Shown here one piece after another: positions 10,358-18,093 of a stretch of DNA of 64,000 bases. The position numbers and the translations under genes were made by a program. Every line of letters begins with the position of its first letter. Position 1 is the stretch's first letter. The stretch is from Methylomonas montana (lineage in GTDB: Bacteria; Pseudomonadota; Gammaproteobacteria; Methylococcales; Methylomonadaceae): contig NZ_CP129884.1 of the NCBI RefSeq assembly GCF_030490285.1, positions 124,001 through 188,000 on the forward strand, read 5' to 3'. The notes under the pieces are model-generated. The model saw only the letters and a program-made list of their open reading frames with translations, made no database searches and was not told the DNA's origin.

Positions 10358-10382
10358 CGTTACCACGCTCCGCGTGGTAACG
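10358..10382. repeat. intergenic palindrome (REP-like)
   Basis: CGTTACCACG and CGTGGTAACG form a perfect ten-base stem around a five-base centre (CTCCG). It lies between guaA and the accessory insertion. Its compact shape and intergenic place suggest a dispersed extragenic palindrome; no T-run follows, so it is not a typical terminator. No second copy was seen in this window. Confidence 0.55.
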
Positions 10383-10410
10383 ACTACTCTTCAAACTGAA
10401 AAAACAATCT

Positions 10411-10755
10411 ATGCCACAACAAAATACCAGTAGCGGTGAGTTCTCCAGCTATGTTTTATTCTCTCAATTTAAAGATGATGTAGATGGAAAGAGAATTTTA
10501 ATCTTTATTGAAGAAAGCGAGGATCTGGCTAAAGTTGAAGAGCGTAAGGCTGAGCTAAATAGAGAAATGCCCGTTCCAATTAAAGACACAACGGTAAGCG
10601 TGGGAGTGGCTACCTTTCATCCACACCCAGAAGACGAAGAAAAGGATTACATGCTAGTTACTCCAAGAGACGGCACGGAGCCTTTCTTCTGGCATCAGAT
10701 GATCGATGTAAAAGAGATTTTGGAATTTGCGAAAGAACGAAATATCCAAAAATAA
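10411..10755 (+). CDS. hypothetical protein
   Basis: Unrecognised soluble protein of 114 residues, acidic (many Glu/Asp), without signal peptide or membrane segment. It has a predicted alpha/beta make-up (YVLFSQFK, RILIFIEE, TTVSVGVATFH) and ends EFAKERNIQK. A stem-loop with T-rich tail begins inside its stop codon, so it is a single-gene transcript. The codon choice is slightly more AT-rich than guaA, fitting an accessory origin. Confidence 0.6.
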   Translation: MPQQNTSSGEFSSYVLFSQFKDDVDGKRILIFIEESEDLAKVEERKAELNREMPVPIKDTTVSVGVATFHPHPEDEEKDYMLVTPRDGTEPFFWHQMIDVKEILEFAKERNIQK

Positions 10756-10779
10756 GGTCCAAAGGGCCTTTTCTTTCTA
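10754..10779 (+). terminator. intrinsic terminator
   Basis: AAGGTCC at 10754-10760 pairs with GGGCCTT at 10764-10770 (one G-T pair) across an AAA loop, followed by TTCTTTCT. It directly follows the stop of the hypothetical gene at 10411. Confidence 0.7.
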
Positions 10780-10944
10780 TAGCTTGCTTTCACATACCCG
10801 CGATCATGCGAGGGAGCGCCGCTACATCGTTGAGAACACCGAAGACTTTAGCGAGAACATTCTGCCGGCAGGCAAAGATTTTAATTACAGTGTTTTAAAA
10901 AAAAGCATGATAAAATATTGTTTTTTATATTGAAAAATATCATC

Positions 10945-11238
10945 ATGTCGGAAAAGCAAGTCAATCTATCAGGCAGTGTAACCGTCAAGCTTTCGAAAAA
11001 TGGCATCACGAACTTGAAAAAGCACGTCAAGCATCTCAAAGGCAAGCATCGCATGTTCAGCATGGCTGATTTTTTGGAGATGTGCGCCAACGCGCCACTA
11101 TCGGTCTTGGAGCCTTTGGCTTTTGATCACGTGGCCAAGCGCCAGAAAGTGACCGGCACCGTCCTTCCTCCCAATTTATCCGATGAAGCCAAGGCAAAGA
11201 TCGAAGCCATTCTCGCGGAAGAAGCAGCAAAGAAATGA
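10945..11238 (+). CDS. hypothetical protein
   Basis: 97 residues from the ATG at 10945 (MSEKQVNLSG); the frame is open upstream but that part is AT-rich and lacks a good start. The protein is basic in its first half (TVKLSKNGITNLKKHVKHLKG written in pieces: KLSKNG, NLKKHVKHLKGK) and ends in an alanine/lysine helix (EAILAEEAAKK). No family recognised. The basic helical start could bind nucleic acid, but no motif proves it. It stands 59 bases before the nuclease-like gene on the same strand and may be its partner. Confidence 0.55.
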   Translation: MSEKQVNLSGSVTVKLSKNGITNLKKHVKHLKGKHRMFSMADFLEMCANAPLSVLEPLAFDHVAKRQKVTGTVLPPNLSDEAKAKIEAILAEEAAKK

Positions 11239-11297
11239 TATCGCTCCCTGAAGCGTGGAACGATGAATAATCAATAATTAGATACCAACGGACAATC

Positions 11298-11795
11298 ATG
11301 CTTATATCAACCCTGAGAGAAGCGATATCCGCACAGGCCGAGATAAATAGATTTCTTGCCTTAAATGGTATCAAAGATTTGGTTGGTGACTATGGAGAGT
11401 TATTAGTTCACAAAGCATTAGGCGGCACGCGTAAAAATCCAGTAAATCAGGGCTTTGATATTGAGCACCCTGAACTCAAACGCATTGAAGTAAAAACACG
11501 TAAGTTCGAACTGTTGCAGAACGGATCAGTCAGGGAGGAGAACCGAGCAGTTGGATTCAAAAGCAAAAAGAACAGTTTTGAATGGCTAGCGCATGTTGTT
11601 CTGAATATTGACTTCTCAATTGTAGGAGCCTGCCTAGTTCACTATGACGATGTTTGGCCCGAAATTGAGCGTACCTCTGAAAAAGTTAGCTTCTCCATGT
11701 CGTCGTGCTTACCCAGTAGTCGAGATATCACACAAGAGCTTCGACAAGCTCAGCAGGAATTGGACTTTGCATTGCATTCACACTCCAGTAGCTAA
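11298..11795 (+). CDS. PD-(D/E)XK nuclease-like protein
   Basis: 165-residue protein that shows a nuclease-type active-site pattern: a helix with GDYGELLVHKALGG near residues 30-43, then GFDIEHPEL and the strand RIEVKTRKF near residues 64-72, giving the D...ExK signature of restriction-endonuclease-like folds. No DNA-binding domain is visible, so the target is unknown. Similar stand-alone domains occur in restriction or repair contexts. It lies in a small accessory insertion with two unknown genes upstream and an antitoxin fragment just downstream. The assignment rests on motif pattern only. Confidence 0.55.
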   Translation: MLISTLREAISAQAEINRFLALNGIKDLVGDYGELLVHKALGGTRKNPVNQGFDIEHPELKRIEVKTRKFELLQNGSVREENRAVGFKSKKNSFEWLAHVVLNIDFSIVGACLVHYDDVWPEIERTSEKVSFSMSSCLPSSRDITQELRQAQQELDFALHSHSSS

Positions 11796-11803
11796 AAACA
11801 CAC

Positions 11804-11923
11804 ATGGACAGCCAAGAAACTATCGATGAGATTTGGGTGGCAGAAGCCGAAAATAGGCTCAGGGCCTATCGTGAAGGGCGTTTGGAAGTTGTGCCAATGG
11901 AGGAAATATTCGAAGAATCATAA
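11804..11923 (+). pseudogene. C-terminal fragment of an addiction-module antitoxin (TIGR02574-like)
   Basis: A short frame from ATG 11804 to TAA 11921-11923 encodes 39 residues. It contains IDEIWVAEAENRLRAYREG and VPMEEIFEES, the typical C-terminal half of the small antitoxin-like proteins encoded next to ParE/RelE toxins (family Unstab_antitox). The usual N-terminal half with the LPPEERxxLA segment is missing, the frame is closed upstream by a TAG at 11789-11791, and no ribosome-binding site is seen. No ParE/RelE gene follows; mutY begins 37 bases later. I therefore read it as a leftover of a lost toxin-antitoxin pair. Confidence 0.6.
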
Positions 11924-11960
11924 AAGCCCTTTCGCCTTACCCCTTTCACCTGATTTCTAC

Positions 11961-13013
11961 ATGCCCCCCGAACAATTCCAACAGCAACTCCTAGCCTGGT
12001 TTGATCTGTACGGCAGGAAAGACTTGCCCTGGCAACAGGACATCAATCCCTACCGGGTCTGGGTATCGGAGATCATGTTGCAACAGACTCAAGTTGCCAG
12101 CGTGATCGGCTATTTCTATAAGTTCATGTCCCGCTTCCCGAGCATACAAGATTTGGCCGAAGCCGAGCTGGACGAGGTGTTGCAACATTGGGCTGGTTTA
12201 GGCTATTACGCCCGCGCCCGCAATCTGCACAAAACCGCGCAAATCGTCGCCGCCAACCAAGGCCGGTTTCCGCAAACCGTGGAAGAACTCAGCGGCTTGC
12301 CCGGCATCGGCCGCTCTACCGCCGGGGCGATACTCAGCATCGCTTGCGGCCAGAGTCAGCCGATATTGGACGGTAACGTCAAACGGGTTTTGGCGCGATT
12401 CCACGCCATGTACGGCTGGCCTGGCGACAACAAGGTTGCCGCCGAACTTTGGCAAATCGCCGAGAAATACACACCGACACAACGGACCGGCGACTACACG
12501 CAGGCGATGATGGATCTGGGGGCGACGCTCTGTACGCGCAGCAAGCCGCTTTGCGAAATTTGTCCGGTCGCCACCGGCTGTCAGGCCAAGCAACAAGGCT
12601 TGGTGAAACAATTGCCCGAATCCAAGCCCCGCAAGGATTTACCGGTCAAACAACTGTATTTTTTGTTGCTAAGGGACGGCGAAAACCGGATATTGCTGGA
12701 GAAGCGGCCACCGGTCGGTATCTGGGGCGGCTTATGGAGCTTGCCGGAATTTGCCGATCTACAGGCTTTTCAGGATTGGTGCCGGCAAGGCGATTACCGT
12801 ATCGATATTTCACAAACCTTGCCCAGTCAGCGTCACAGTTTTTCCCATTATCACCTGGACTACACGCCGCTATTGGCGAAATTGGAAAACCCCATAAACA
12901 ATGTGATGGAAGGCGAGCGGGCGGTTTGGTATAAAACCGGCGAGATCGATACTTTAGGACTGCCGGCGCCGATCAAGCGTCTGCTCACAACATTACACAG
13001 AGGTTCACTATGA
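11961..13013 (+). CDS. mutY: A/G-specific adenine glycosylase
   Basis: Removes adenine mispaired with 8-oxoguanine. I chose the ATG at 11961, giving 350 residues, the normal length; the longer open frame overlaps the antitoxin fragment. Features: WVSEIMLQQTQV with the catalytic glutamate near residue 36, helix-hairpin-helix LPGIGRSTAGAIL near residue 113, the iron-sulphur cysteines in CTRSKPLCEICPVATGC near residue 190 (C-X6-C-X2-C-X5-C), and a C-terminal NUDIX-like domain that recognises 8-oxoguanine. The stop overlaps the yggX start by four bases, as in the mutY-yggX operon of E. coli. Confidence 0.95.
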   Translation: MPPEQFQQQLLAWFDLYGRKDLPWQQDINPYRVWVSEIMLQQTQVASVIGYFYKFMSRFPSIQDLAEAELDEVLQHWAGLGYYARARNLHKTAQIVAANQGRFPQTVEELSGLPGIGRSTAGAILSIACGQSQPILDGNVKRVLARFHAMYGWPGDNKVAAELWQIAEKYTPTQRTGDYTQAMMDLGATLCTRSKPLCEICPVATGCQAKQQGLVKQLPESKPRKDLPVKQLYFLLLRDGENRILLEKRPPVGIWGGLWSLPEFADLQAFQDWCRQGDYRIDISQTLPSQRHSFSHYHLDYTPLLAKLENPINNVMEGERAVWYKTGEIDTLGLPAPIKRLLTTLHRGSL

Positions 13014-13282
13014 CGAGAATGGTTAAATGCGTAAAACTGGGCGTGGAAGCGGAAGGACTGGATTCGCCGCCGTTTCCGGGCGTCAACGGCCAACGCATTT
13101 TCGATCACATTTCCAAACAAGCCTGGAAAGAATGGCTGGCGATGCAAACCATGATCATCAACGAACGTCGCCTGGCCAGTTTCGATCCGGCGGCAAAGAA
13201 AGTGTTAGAAGCCGAGCGTGAGAAATTTCTGTTTGCCGGTGGTTTCGAGATGCCGGATGGCTACGTGCCTAAAAAGGATTAA
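13010..13282 (+). CDS. yggX: Fe(2+)-trafficking protein
   Basis: 90-residue cytoplasmic protein of the YggX family, which is linked to iron handling and protection of iron-sulphur clusters under oxidative stress. Typical segments: VKCVKLGVEAEGLDSPPFPG with the conserved cysteine near residue 7, ISKQAWKEWLAMQTMIINE near residues 34-52 and GGFEMPDGYVPK at the end. AGAGG six bases before the ATG at 13010 supports this start. The ATGA overlap with mutY indicates coupling; MutY itself has an iron-sulphur cluster. Confidence 0.95.
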   Translation: MTRMVKCVKLGVEAEGLDSPPFPGVNGQRIFDHISKQAWKEWLAMQTMIINERRLASFDPAAKKVLEAEREKFLFAGGFEMPDGYVPKKD

Positions 13283-13423
13283 ATGGCTTCATGCATAGCA
13301 GCCCGCAGAATATTTATCTGAGAAGTCGGTCTTTTCCTAAGTGACGAGAGGGCGATTTAGTAGGGCGATAGGCCTCGCCTAGTTGTTGCTGATAGAATCA
13401 TCCTTTTTCGCAAACTGCCCATC

Positions 13424-14359
13424 ATGCGCTTAATTCGGGGTCTGAATCATCTTGAGCCGCTACGCGACGGCTGCGTGTTGACCATCGGTAATTTCGACGG
13501 CCTGCATCTCGGCCATCGACTCGTCATCGAAAAACTGGCCGAACACGGCAAGCGTTTAAACTTACCGACCGTGGCGATGGTGTTCGAGCCTCAGCCGCTG
13601 GAGTATTTTCTCGGCGATCACGCCCCATCCCGATTGACCCGCTTGCGGGAAAAAGCCATTCAATTTGCCAAGCTGCCGATCGACGAATTGCTGGTCATAC
13701 CGTTCAATCGGACTTTGGCCGATTGCGATGCCGAGGATTTCATCCGCGATATTCTGGTCGGCCAACTGCGTGTCAAGCATCTGACGATAGGCGACGATTT
13801 TCACTTCGGCAAGGCTCGGCGCGGCAATTTTGCATTATTGCAGCATCGCGGCCAGGAATACGGTTTTGCGGTTGAAGATAGCCCTTCGTTCGAACTGGAA
13901 GGGTTGCGGGTCAGCAGCACGCTGATCCGCGATGCCTTGGGCGAAGGCGAGCTGGATCAAGCCAGGTTGATGCTGGGCCGCGATTATTCGGTGTGCGGCC
14001 GGGTGGCACACGGCGACAAGCGCGGCCGGGAATTGGGTTTCCCGACCGCCAATGTGCGGATGTTTCGGAAAAATACCCCTATCGTCGGCGTATTCGCGGT
14101 GACGATGACCGGCGTGGACGGCAAGGAATACCGGGGCGTGGCGAATGTCGGCACCCGGCCTACCGTCGACGGCGGCGCCAAGGTGGTGCTGGAAACCCAT
14201 TTGTTCGACTTCAATCAAGACATTTACGGCCATTATGTCGAAGTGCATTTTAAGAAGAAGCTGCGCGACGAAATCCGCTTTGCGTCGCTCGACGAGTTGA
14301 AACTACAAATCAGCCGGGATGTCGAACAAGCCCGGCAGTTTTTAAGCCTTAGCAGGTAA
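13424..14359 (+). CDS. ribF: bifunctional riboflavin kinase/FAD synthetase
   Basis: Makes FMN from riboflavin and then FAD. The 311-residue protein has the N-terminal adenylyltransferase domain with TIGNFDGLHLGHRLV near residues 21-35 and SSTLIRDALGEG near residue 165, and the C-terminal flavokinase domain with GRVAHGDKRGRELGFPTANV near residues 191-210. It is followed five bases later by the DUF1289 gene, so the pair are probably co-transcribed. The 141-base gap upstream of it separates it from mutY-yggX. Confidence 0.96.
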   Translation: MRLIRGLNHLEPLRDGCVLTIGNFDGLHLGHRLVIEKLAEHGKRLNLPTVAMVFEPQPLEYFLGDHAPSRLTRLREKAIQFAKLPIDELLVIPFNRTLADCDAEDFIRDILVGQLRVKHLTIGDDFHFGKARRGNFALLQHRGQEYGFAVEDSPSFELEGLRVSSTLIRDALGEGELDQARLMLGRDYSVCGRVAHGDKRGRELGFPTANVRMFRKNTPIVGVFAVTMTGVDGKEYRGVANVGTRPTVDGGAKVVLETHLFDFNQDIYGHYVEVHFKKKLRDEIRFASLDELKLQISRDVEQARQFLSLSR

Positions 14360-14364
14360 CAGAG

Positions 14365-14595
14365 ATGGCCAATAGCAATGACAGCATCGAGTCGCCTTGT
14401 GTTAGAAACTGTTGCCTGAACGATGACGATGTGTGCCTGGGCTGCTATCGTTCTCTGGATGAAATCCGTCTGTGGTCGAATGCCGACGACTCGCTTCGCG
14501 CGCTGTTTTTAAAACGTGCCGCCGAGCGACGCGGCAACATGGGCAAAGCTATTCGCCCTGAGGCGATGTGTTTTGAAAAGCTGTCGGATAGTTGA
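14365..14595 (+). CDS. DUF1289 family cysteine-rich protein
   Basis: 76 residues with the DUF1289 pattern: ESPCVRNCCLNDDDVCLGC followed by YRSLDEI, that is, four cysteines (CxxxC...CxxC) near residues 12-28, which likely bind zinc or an iron-sulphur cluster. The C-terminus is basic. Function unknown; the family is common beside housekeeping genes in proteobacteria. It lies five bases after ribF and ends five bases before the convergent flippase gene, leaving almost no room for a terminator. Confidence 0.8.
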   Translation: MANSNDSIESPCVRNCCLNDDDVCLGCYRSLDEIRLWSNADDSLRALFLKRAAERRGNMGKAIRPEAMCFEKLSDS

Positions 14596-14600
14596 TGGGT

Positions 14601-16079
14601 TCAGCCGGACCGCTTTTGTAAGATCGGTCTGACATCCAGCCAAGCGGCAATGCCGATATAAATTGCCAAACCCAAGCTGCCGCTGAGCCAGACATTCCAT
14701 TGATACGTTGCCAAGCAATAACGGTTGGCAAAATACAAGGCCAAACCCAGCCCGAAATAGCCGATGATTTTGCCGATAGGATAAGTCACCGGGTAATAGC
14801 GGCGGCCCAATAGCCAAGATAAAACCACCATCAAAAAGTAGCAGGCCAGCGTCGCCCAGGCCGAGCCCAGATAACCCCATTGCGGAATCCACAGTATATT
14901 CAAAGCTGTCGTCACACCCGCGCCGGTTAGCGATACCCAGGCGCCCAGGCCGGTACGGTCGCTGAGTTTGTACCAAACCGACAGATTGACGTAAATCCCC
15001 AGCAGCAGATTGGCCATCAGTAAAATTGGTACCACGTCCAGTCCGGCGCGGAACTCCTCGCCGATGAAATACTTGAACAGATCGATGAACAACATCACCA
15101 ATAAAAAGATGAATACCCCGGCAATCACGAAGTACTGCATGACCAGCGCGTAAGCCCGTTTGGCGTCGGCGCGGCCTGCGTAAGAAAAGAAAAACGGCTC
15201 GCCGGCATAACGAAACGCTTGCACGAACAAGCTCATTAAGATCGACAGCTTGTAGCAGGCGCCGTAAATGCCCAGCATTTTCAGATTGGTGGTCAGATCG
15301 TAAGGCAACAAGACTTTCAGAATCGCCCGGTCCAGCATTTCGTTGACCATCCCGGCAAAACCGATGATGACCATTGGCAGGGAATAGCGCAGTATCGGCA
15401 CCAACACACGCGGATCGAGCTGAAAGCGTACCGCCCGGAACTGCGGCAACAGCAGCAGCAGTTTGCTGACGCTGGCCGCCAGATTGGCTAAGAAGATATA
15501 ACCGACGCCTAACTGCGGATCGTAATAAGTCGCCAATTCGCTAGTCGGCCAGACAGTCTGTAATTTCGGCCACGCTAGCAAAAACAATAGATTTAAGGCT
15601 ATGGCGATGAAAATCTCGGTCATTTTGATGCCGGCGAAGCGCCAAGCCCGATTCTCGGCGCGCAGCTTGGCAAACGGTAGCGCCGACAAGGCATCCAAGG
15701 CCAGAATCCAGCCGAACCACAGTAAATATTCGGGATGTTGCGGATATTGCAACCAATCGGCCAAGGGCTGTTGCCAATAACTGATAGCGGCGATAAAGCC
15801 GAGATTGGCAATTAACAAAAACCCCAATGCGCTACGGTAAACCTCGTCGCCGCTAAACTCCGGCTTTTGCCGAAAGCGGAAATAGCCTGTCTCCAAGCCC
15901 AGCACCAACAGCACCGCAAAAAAGCCGGCATAAGCGTAAAATTCTGAGACGACCCCGTACTCGCCGGCGCTGAAGGTGTAGGTGTACAGCGGCACCAACA
16001 GATAATTCAGAAAGCGGCCGACGATGCTGCTGAGGCCGTAGATGGCGGTTTGGGAAACGAGTTGGCGTAATGAGCTCAA
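14601..16079 (-). CDS. oligosaccharide flippase / polysaccharide biosynthesis membrane protein
   Basis: 492-residue integral membrane protein with about 14 hydrophobic helices, of the MATE/MOP superfamily branch that includes Wzx O-unit flippases. It starts SSLRQLVSQTAIYGLSSIVG, a typical entry helix, and ends in a basic RPILQKRSG. It would move a lipid-linked glycan across the inner membrane. The start codon is a TTG at 16079; no in-frame ATG lies close by, so the exact start is uncertain. No glycosyltransferases flank it, so the glycan cannot be named. Confidence 0.8.
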   Translation of the reverse strand: MSSLRQLVSQTAIYGLSSIVGRFLNYLLVPLYTYTFSAGEYGVVSEFYAYAGFFAVLLVLGLETGYFRFRQKPEFSGDEVYRSALGFLLIANLGFIAAISYWQQPLADWLQYPQHPEYLLWFGWILALDALSALPFAKLRAENRAWRFAGIKMTEIFIAIALNLLFLLAWPKLQTVWPTSELATYYDPQLGVGYIFLANLAASVSKLLLLLPQFRAVRFQLDPRVLVPILRYSLPMVIIGFAGMVNEMLDRAILKVLLPYDLTTNLKMLGIYGACYKLSILMSLFVQAFRYAGEPFFFSYAGRADAKRAYALVMQYFVIAGVFIFLLVMLFIDLFKYFIGEEFRAGLDVVPILLMANLLLGIYVNLSVWYKLSDRTGLGAWVSLTGAGVTTALNILWIPQWGYLGSAWATLACYFLMVVLSWLLGRRYYPVTYPIGKIIGYFGLGLALYFANRYCLATYQWNVWLSGSLGLAIYIGIAAWLDVRPILQKRSG

Positions 16080-16218
16080 AGGCGGGGTTCCGTGGGTTGA
16101 AAAGCAATGACCCGTCGGCGCGATTTCGGCTGTTCCAGTCTGGCGCGCGGGACGGGATTTAACCGCTATTGTAAGCCGATTCGGCGATTTGACGGTTAGC
16201 TTGGGTGGGAGGCGGCGT

Positions 16219-16794
16219 TTAGGCCTTGGTCGCGGCCAAGCTATTTTCGATCAATATTTCCGCTGCCGCCGAGGCGGTGCGCATCGCGCCGGATTCCCGC
16301 CGCATCTGCTCGCTGACGATTGCGCCGGAAATCAGCATGGCCAGTTGTTTGGACAGTTCGTCCGGATGGGCCGCGCCGGCCTGTTCGGCCAGGTCGGTCA
16401 ATAGTTGGCGGAATTCGTCCGAAAATTCGGCGGCGGCCAGTTGTACCGGGTTGGCTTGCTCGGCAAACTCGGCAGAGGCGTTGATAAACGGGCAGCCGCG
16501 AAATTCCGGGCTGGACAGCAATTCATCGAACACGGCGAATACCGCCAGCAATTTTTGCCGCGGCTGGTCGGCGCGAGCCTCGACGCCGGTGAGGATGCGG
16601 GTCATTATTGCTTCCCGGCTTTTGCGCAGGTGGGCCAGCACGAGATCGTCTTTCGACGGAAAGTATTTGTATAGGCTCATCTTGGTGGTGCCTGCGGCCT
16701 TGACGATGGCGTCGACGCCGGTGGCTTTGATGCCCTGGCTGTAAAACAGCCCGGAAGCGGTTTGCAGAATGTGGTCTTGGAGATTGCGAGCCAT
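16219..16794 (-). CDS. TetR/AcrR family transcriptional regulator
   Basis: 191 residues from the ATG at 16794 (MARNLQDHIL). The N-terminal helix-turn-helix is clear: ILQTASGLFYSQGIKATGVD then IVKAAGTTKMSLYKYFPSKD, ending near residue 48. The C-terminal ligand-binding domain includes EFRGCPFINASAEFAEQANP, a pattern common in regulators of detoxification genes. It is transcribed away from the glutathione transferase gene at 16908, and two inverted repeats lie in the gap. It therefore most likely represses that gene and itself until an electrophile or similar compound binds. Confidence 0.9.
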   Translation of the reverse strand: MARNLQDHILQTASGLFYSQGIKATGVDAIVKAAGTTKMSLYKYFPSKDDLVLAHLRKSREAIMTRILTGVEARADQPRQKLLAVFAVFDELLSSPEFRGCPFINASAEFAEQANPVQLAAAEFSDEFRQLLTDLAEQAGAAHPDELSKQLAMLISGAIVSEQMRRESGAMRTASAAAEILIENSLAATKA

Positions 16795-16818
16795 AATTTG
16801 GAAGAGCCGAAAAATAAT

Positions 16819-16870
16819 TTGCAACTATACAGACCGGTATGTATTATTTCAACAGACTGACCGGTCTGTT
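16819..16870 (+). promoter_or_regulatory. promoter and two TetR-type operators for the GST gene
   Basis: TTGCAA at 16819-16824 and TATTAT at 16842-16847 are 17 bases apart, a good -35/-10 pair for the plus strand. The spacer and -10 carry an imperfect palindrome centred on CCGG (16827-16844, ATACAGACCGGTATGTAT). A second inverted repeat, AACAGAC at 16851-16857 with GTCTGTT at 16864-16870, lies just downstream around another ACCGGTC. Both share ACAGAC and a CCGG core, so both are likely sites for the divergent TetR protein; occupancy of the first would block RNA polymerase. Confidence 0.6.
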
Positions 16871-16907
16871 CGGCTGCAGTCGTTGTTCAACTACAGGAGG
16901 CAATTCG

Positions 16908-17558
16908 ATGATTACTTTATACGGTGTTGCGATCAGCAACTATTACAACAAGATCAAATGGGCGTTGATGGAGAAGGAAATCGCTTTCATTGAAGAATTG
17001 GTGGTACCTAGTCAAAACGAGGCGGTTTTGAAGCGTTCACCGTTGGGGAAAGTGCCTTTTATCAAAACCAACGAAGGCTATTTGTCGGAATCGCAAGCGA
17101 TATTGGAGTATTTGGAAGACGCATTTCCGGAAAACCCGTTGTATCCGGCCGACCCATTCGAACGCGGTAAATGTCGGGAATTCATTCAACATATCGAACT
17201 CAATGTCGAGCTGATCGCCCGCCGCTTATACTCGGAAGCGCTTTTCGGCGGCAGTGTATTGCAGGAAACCAAAGACGAAGTCAGGCAAAAAGTCGAGGCC
17301 GGTCTGACCGGCTTAGCCAAATTGATGAAGCTGTCGCCCTATGCCTTGGGCAGCCAATTCAGCGCCGCCGATGTCGTGGCTTGGCCGCATCTGCAATTGG
17401 TCGGCTTCGCGACCCAGAAAATTTACGGCCAAAATCTGGTCGTGGAACACATACCTGGAATAGAGGCATATATTGCCCTGATCGAAAGCCGGCCTTACGC
17501 CAAACAAGTAGGCAACGACCGGGCGGCTGCCTTGGCGGCGTTTTTTGCAAAAAAGTAA
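16908..17558 (+). CDS. glutathione S-transferase family protein
   Basis: 216 residues starting at ATG 16908 after a strong AGGAGG seven bases upstream. The N-terminal thioredoxin-like domain has ITLYGVAISNYYNKIKWAL, the cis-proline loop GKVPFI near residue 51 and the glutathione-contact SESQAILEYLED near residues 63-74. The all-helical C-terminal domain covers the rest, with FSAADVVAWPHLQL near residue 155. The usual first catalytic Ser/Tyr/Cys region reads VAISNYYNK, so serine or tyrosine could serve. The divergent TetR gene and operators suggest induction by a toxic compound. Confidence 0.9.
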   Translation: MITLYGVAISNYYNKIKWALMEKEIAFIEELVVPSQNEAVLKRSPLGKVPFIKTNEGYLSESQAILEYLEDAFPENPLYPADPFERGKCREFIQHIELNVELIARRLYSEALFGGSVLQETKDEVRQKVEAGLTGLAKLMKLSPYALGSQFSAADVVAWPHLQLVGFATQKIYGQNLVVEHIPGIEAYIALIESRPYAKQVGNDRAAALAAFFAKK

Positions 17559-17657
17559 ACTGGCGTGGTTCGGGGGTTAGGCGGTTTTTGAGTTGCCAAA
17601 CGCCCGGCTAGGATCTCGAGAGCAGGGACTACGATTGCTCTCGATTTCCGTCTTTGA

Positions 17658-17978
17658 GCTTATTGCATCGCTAGCGGGGCAATTTATCAATCTCTGAAAA
17701 GTGGCGCCCAGGTAAATAGCGTCGATGCGATCGAACCAGTCAAAAAACTGGCCTTGGCCCATCTTGGTTTCGCTTATGATTTTGGTTTTGAAACCCACAA
17801 AAGCTTTAGTTGTACCGAATTTATCTACTTCATTTACCGTTGCGTTTGCCCTTTTGTCGACATCCAGTTGGTAGAGAAAAGTATCCTGTTTTTGACACGC
17901 AAGGTATTGCGGCCGGATGACTTCTTAGCACGGGTTTACAACAGATTTTTATCCAAAAATGAGCGGGGGCCTATCAAT
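17658..17978 (+). pseudogene. remnant of a permuted papain-like (YiiX/C92-type) enzyme
   Basis: The frame after a TGA at 17655-17657 reads without ATG for over 70 codons and shows a coherent pattern: ALAHLGFAYDFGFE, then FSCTEFIYFIYR about six residues later, then RKVLRPDDFLARVYNRF. In the YiiX/YaeF-type permuted papain family the same order occurs (a GxxYDF segment, the CSELVY-type cysteine motif and a PDDL segment). The N-terminal half with the histidine is absent, and stops at 17589-17591 and 17655-17657 interrupt the frame upstream. I infer a broken gene. The family assignment rests on motif memory, not on a search. Confidence 0.45.
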
Positions 17979-18048
17979 ATGGAGAATGTAAGCTTTGCAA
18001 TAGGTGGCTTGCAAAGTCATCATGCGGCGGGCGGAAAAAGTCTGGAGA

Positions 18049-18082
18049 GTGCAGGCGGGCCTGTGAGGACACCGGCCTGCAC
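18049..18082 (-). terminator. stem-loop downstream of sodB
   Basis: GTGCAGGC at 18049-18056 and GCCTGCAC at 18075-18082 form a perfect eight-base stem with an 18-base loop, starting 12 bases past the sodB stop on the minus strand. On that strand it is followed by TCTCCAGACTTTTT, so the T-run is a little distant. Confidence 0.5.
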
Positions 18083-18093
18083 CATTTCAAGCC

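Larger units (their letters stand above)
17559..18093. other. gap without an intact gene
   Basis: These 535 bases between the GST gene and sodB hold no intact gene that I can support. They contain the remnant of a papain-like enzyme (17658-17978) and a stem-loop downstream of sodB (18049-18082). The remainder (17559-17657 and 17979-18048) shows no clear feature. Confidence 0.6.

Noticed and set aside
10727-10933. Possible remnant of a PIN-domain toxin (frame containing RYIVENTEDFSENILPAG)
   Set aside because: The frame overlaps the terminator of the preceding gene, is short and lacks the conserved acidic residues, so the likeness is not enough.
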